This document shows positions 62,992 through 64,000 of a stretch of 64,000 bases of DNA, one piece after another. The number at the start of each line of letters is the position of its first letter. Position 1 is the stretch's first letter. A program made the translations under genes and the position numbers. This DNA is from Chlorokybus atmophyticus (lineage: Eukaryota > Streptophyta > Chlorokybophyceae > Chlorokybales > Chlorokybaceae), in assembly GCA_009103225.1 (NCBI GenBank), contig RHPI01003369.1, positions 119,893 through 183,892 of the forward strand, read 5' to 3'. The notes under the pieces were generated by a model that made no database searches, was not told the DNA's origin, and saw only the letters and a list, made by a program, of their open reading frames with translations.

Positions 62992-64000
62992 GGGATGTTG
63001 TTACACATTATGAGGTAACTACACACCATTTTTGTAAGACTGTGGGGTAGGTTGTATGTGTATCATAGGCATGTCCTTGCATGCCCAATTTTGTATAGCA
63101 AGCAGAGCCTGCCACCTAGACTTAGGTTTCAGGGTACCTCCTGTATGTGAACATGTGATTGTACATACTTACCGATACGAGTCACTCTCGCGCTTTTGTA
63201 TGACTGTAGATTGTGTGGTGCATATATGTCTGTGGAACCTATCTTTGTGTACTTGAGCACTCCATACACTTGGAGCGTAGTCATGGCATGGAAATGCAAG
63301 CACACTTTCTCCCAGCAGTACCACCAACAGAGAGACTAACAGACCCGTGAACAAACTTCTCACTCTGCGCCAGGAGGTGTGCAGCTTGCAATAAGCCCAA
63401 CACCCCCCCACCCAACAGGCTGACAGTGCCCTCGCATACACGCTCAGCCTGCAAGTGGAGGACTTTACGCCCAGATGTTCACGCATGCAAGCAGCCAGCT
63501 AGCATGTGCGTTCATTAAGGACTTAAGATGTGCATGCATTGATAAGTTGAATTCATATAAGCCGTCCACTGCTACTACAACACCTGCTTTCTACGACGTC
63601 AGGTAGTCAACGCCCTCTGTCCAGCTTGTTCGGTCCATCTTATACAAAAGCTGTCTTGTCACCTGCTGACGGTGCACCAAAGGGGCACATTTAAACAGAG
63701 TTCATTGGGGTAGCCTGAATGCTGTCCCGTCCATTATGACTTGGTCCAACTGCCAAGTGATGGGCTGCTTTCTGCAAGTTTAACAAACACATCAACACCT
63801 TACCACCGGGCACGCGGCTCATATGCTATTGCCTGCATGCCTGCATGCAATCGACGCCTGTATGCTTGCAGGCAAGTGGCATGTGTTTCATGCAACAGCC
63901 TTGCAATCTCACACAACAGGTGGGGCGACACGACAACATAGGGAGCATCTTCTGTTGCTAGTGAGTGCATGCTTCTGTGTGTGCAGAACTGCTTATGCGC
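62992..64000. other. intergenic, no gene recognised
   Basis: Only short open frames; a minus-strand one at about 63290-63400 has a hydrophobic stretch (LLVSLLVVLLGESVLAF) but no supporting context. Confidence 0.4.

Overview
The window is nuclear DNA from an intron-rich, plastid-bearing eukaryote, most likely a green alga. Genes are split by many GT-AG introns, mostly 100-250 bases long, separated by long non-coding stretches full of CA/GT/CT microsatellites and GCATGC-rich spacers. A green-lineage origin is suggested by four things: a plant-type DNA ligase VI (SNM1 nuclease fused to ATP-dependent ligase), a plastid-type ribosomal protein L15 with a transit-like leader, a glucose-6-phosphate isomerase closest to the plant cytosolic type, and a plant-like proteasome alpha-6 subunit. 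TAG, TGA and TAA all end genes here, so the code looks standard. Genus and species cannot be fixed from this sequence.

Layout. 1-4.9 kb: repeats, a 23-bp-arm hairpin and an antisense retroelement remnant; no host gene seen. 4.9-8.0 kb (-): glucose-6-phosphate isomerase, 11 exons, resolved completely. 8.0-9.2 kb: divergent promoter region with E2F-like sites. 9.2-13.2 kb (+): ribonucleotide reductase large subunit, 16 exons, resolved completely. 14.5-15.6 kb (-): unknown gene. 16.2-18.3 kb (+): proteasome alpha-6, 9 exons, complete. 18.3-21 kb: intergenic, with a decayed copy of the 3' end of the ligase gene. 21.1-26.3 kb (+): pentatricopeptide-repeat (PPR) protein. 26.3-32 kb: repeats, an AT-rich island and a long CT tract ending in an assembly gap. 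32.5-33.5 kb (+): unknown Trp/Tyr-rich protein. 34.9-35.6 kb (+): second retroelement remnant with a perfect hairpin just after its stop. 38.0-38.7 kb (-): plastid L15, frame-broken and lacking its 3' end. 39.9-41.8 kb (+): predicted membrane protein; its first exon is duplicated across an N gap, probably an assembly artefact. 41.9-44.1 kb (+): decayed archaeal-type phosphoglycerate mutase gene. 44.4-51.3 kb (-): LIG6-like SNM1-ligase. 52.6-52.9 kb (-): short coiled-coil protein. 53.6-54.1 kb: complete TRIM-type miniature LTR retrotransposon with target-site duplication. 54.7-55.8 kb (+): possible secreted protein. 56-60.4 kb: coding-looking exons that could not be assembled. 61.9-63.0 kb (+): AHSA1-like SRPBCC protein. 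63-64 kb: nothing recognised.

The genes are unrelated housekeeping functions: sugar phosphate metabolism, dNTP synthesis, proteolysis, organellar RNA processing and translation, and DNA repair. There is no operon or gene-cluster logic. The most notable items are the SNM1-UBA/CUE-PIP-ligase fusion, the intact TRIM element, the decayed phosphoglycerate mutase, and several genes broken by one-base shifts close to four perfectly intact ones. I did not find a clearly new multi-gene system.
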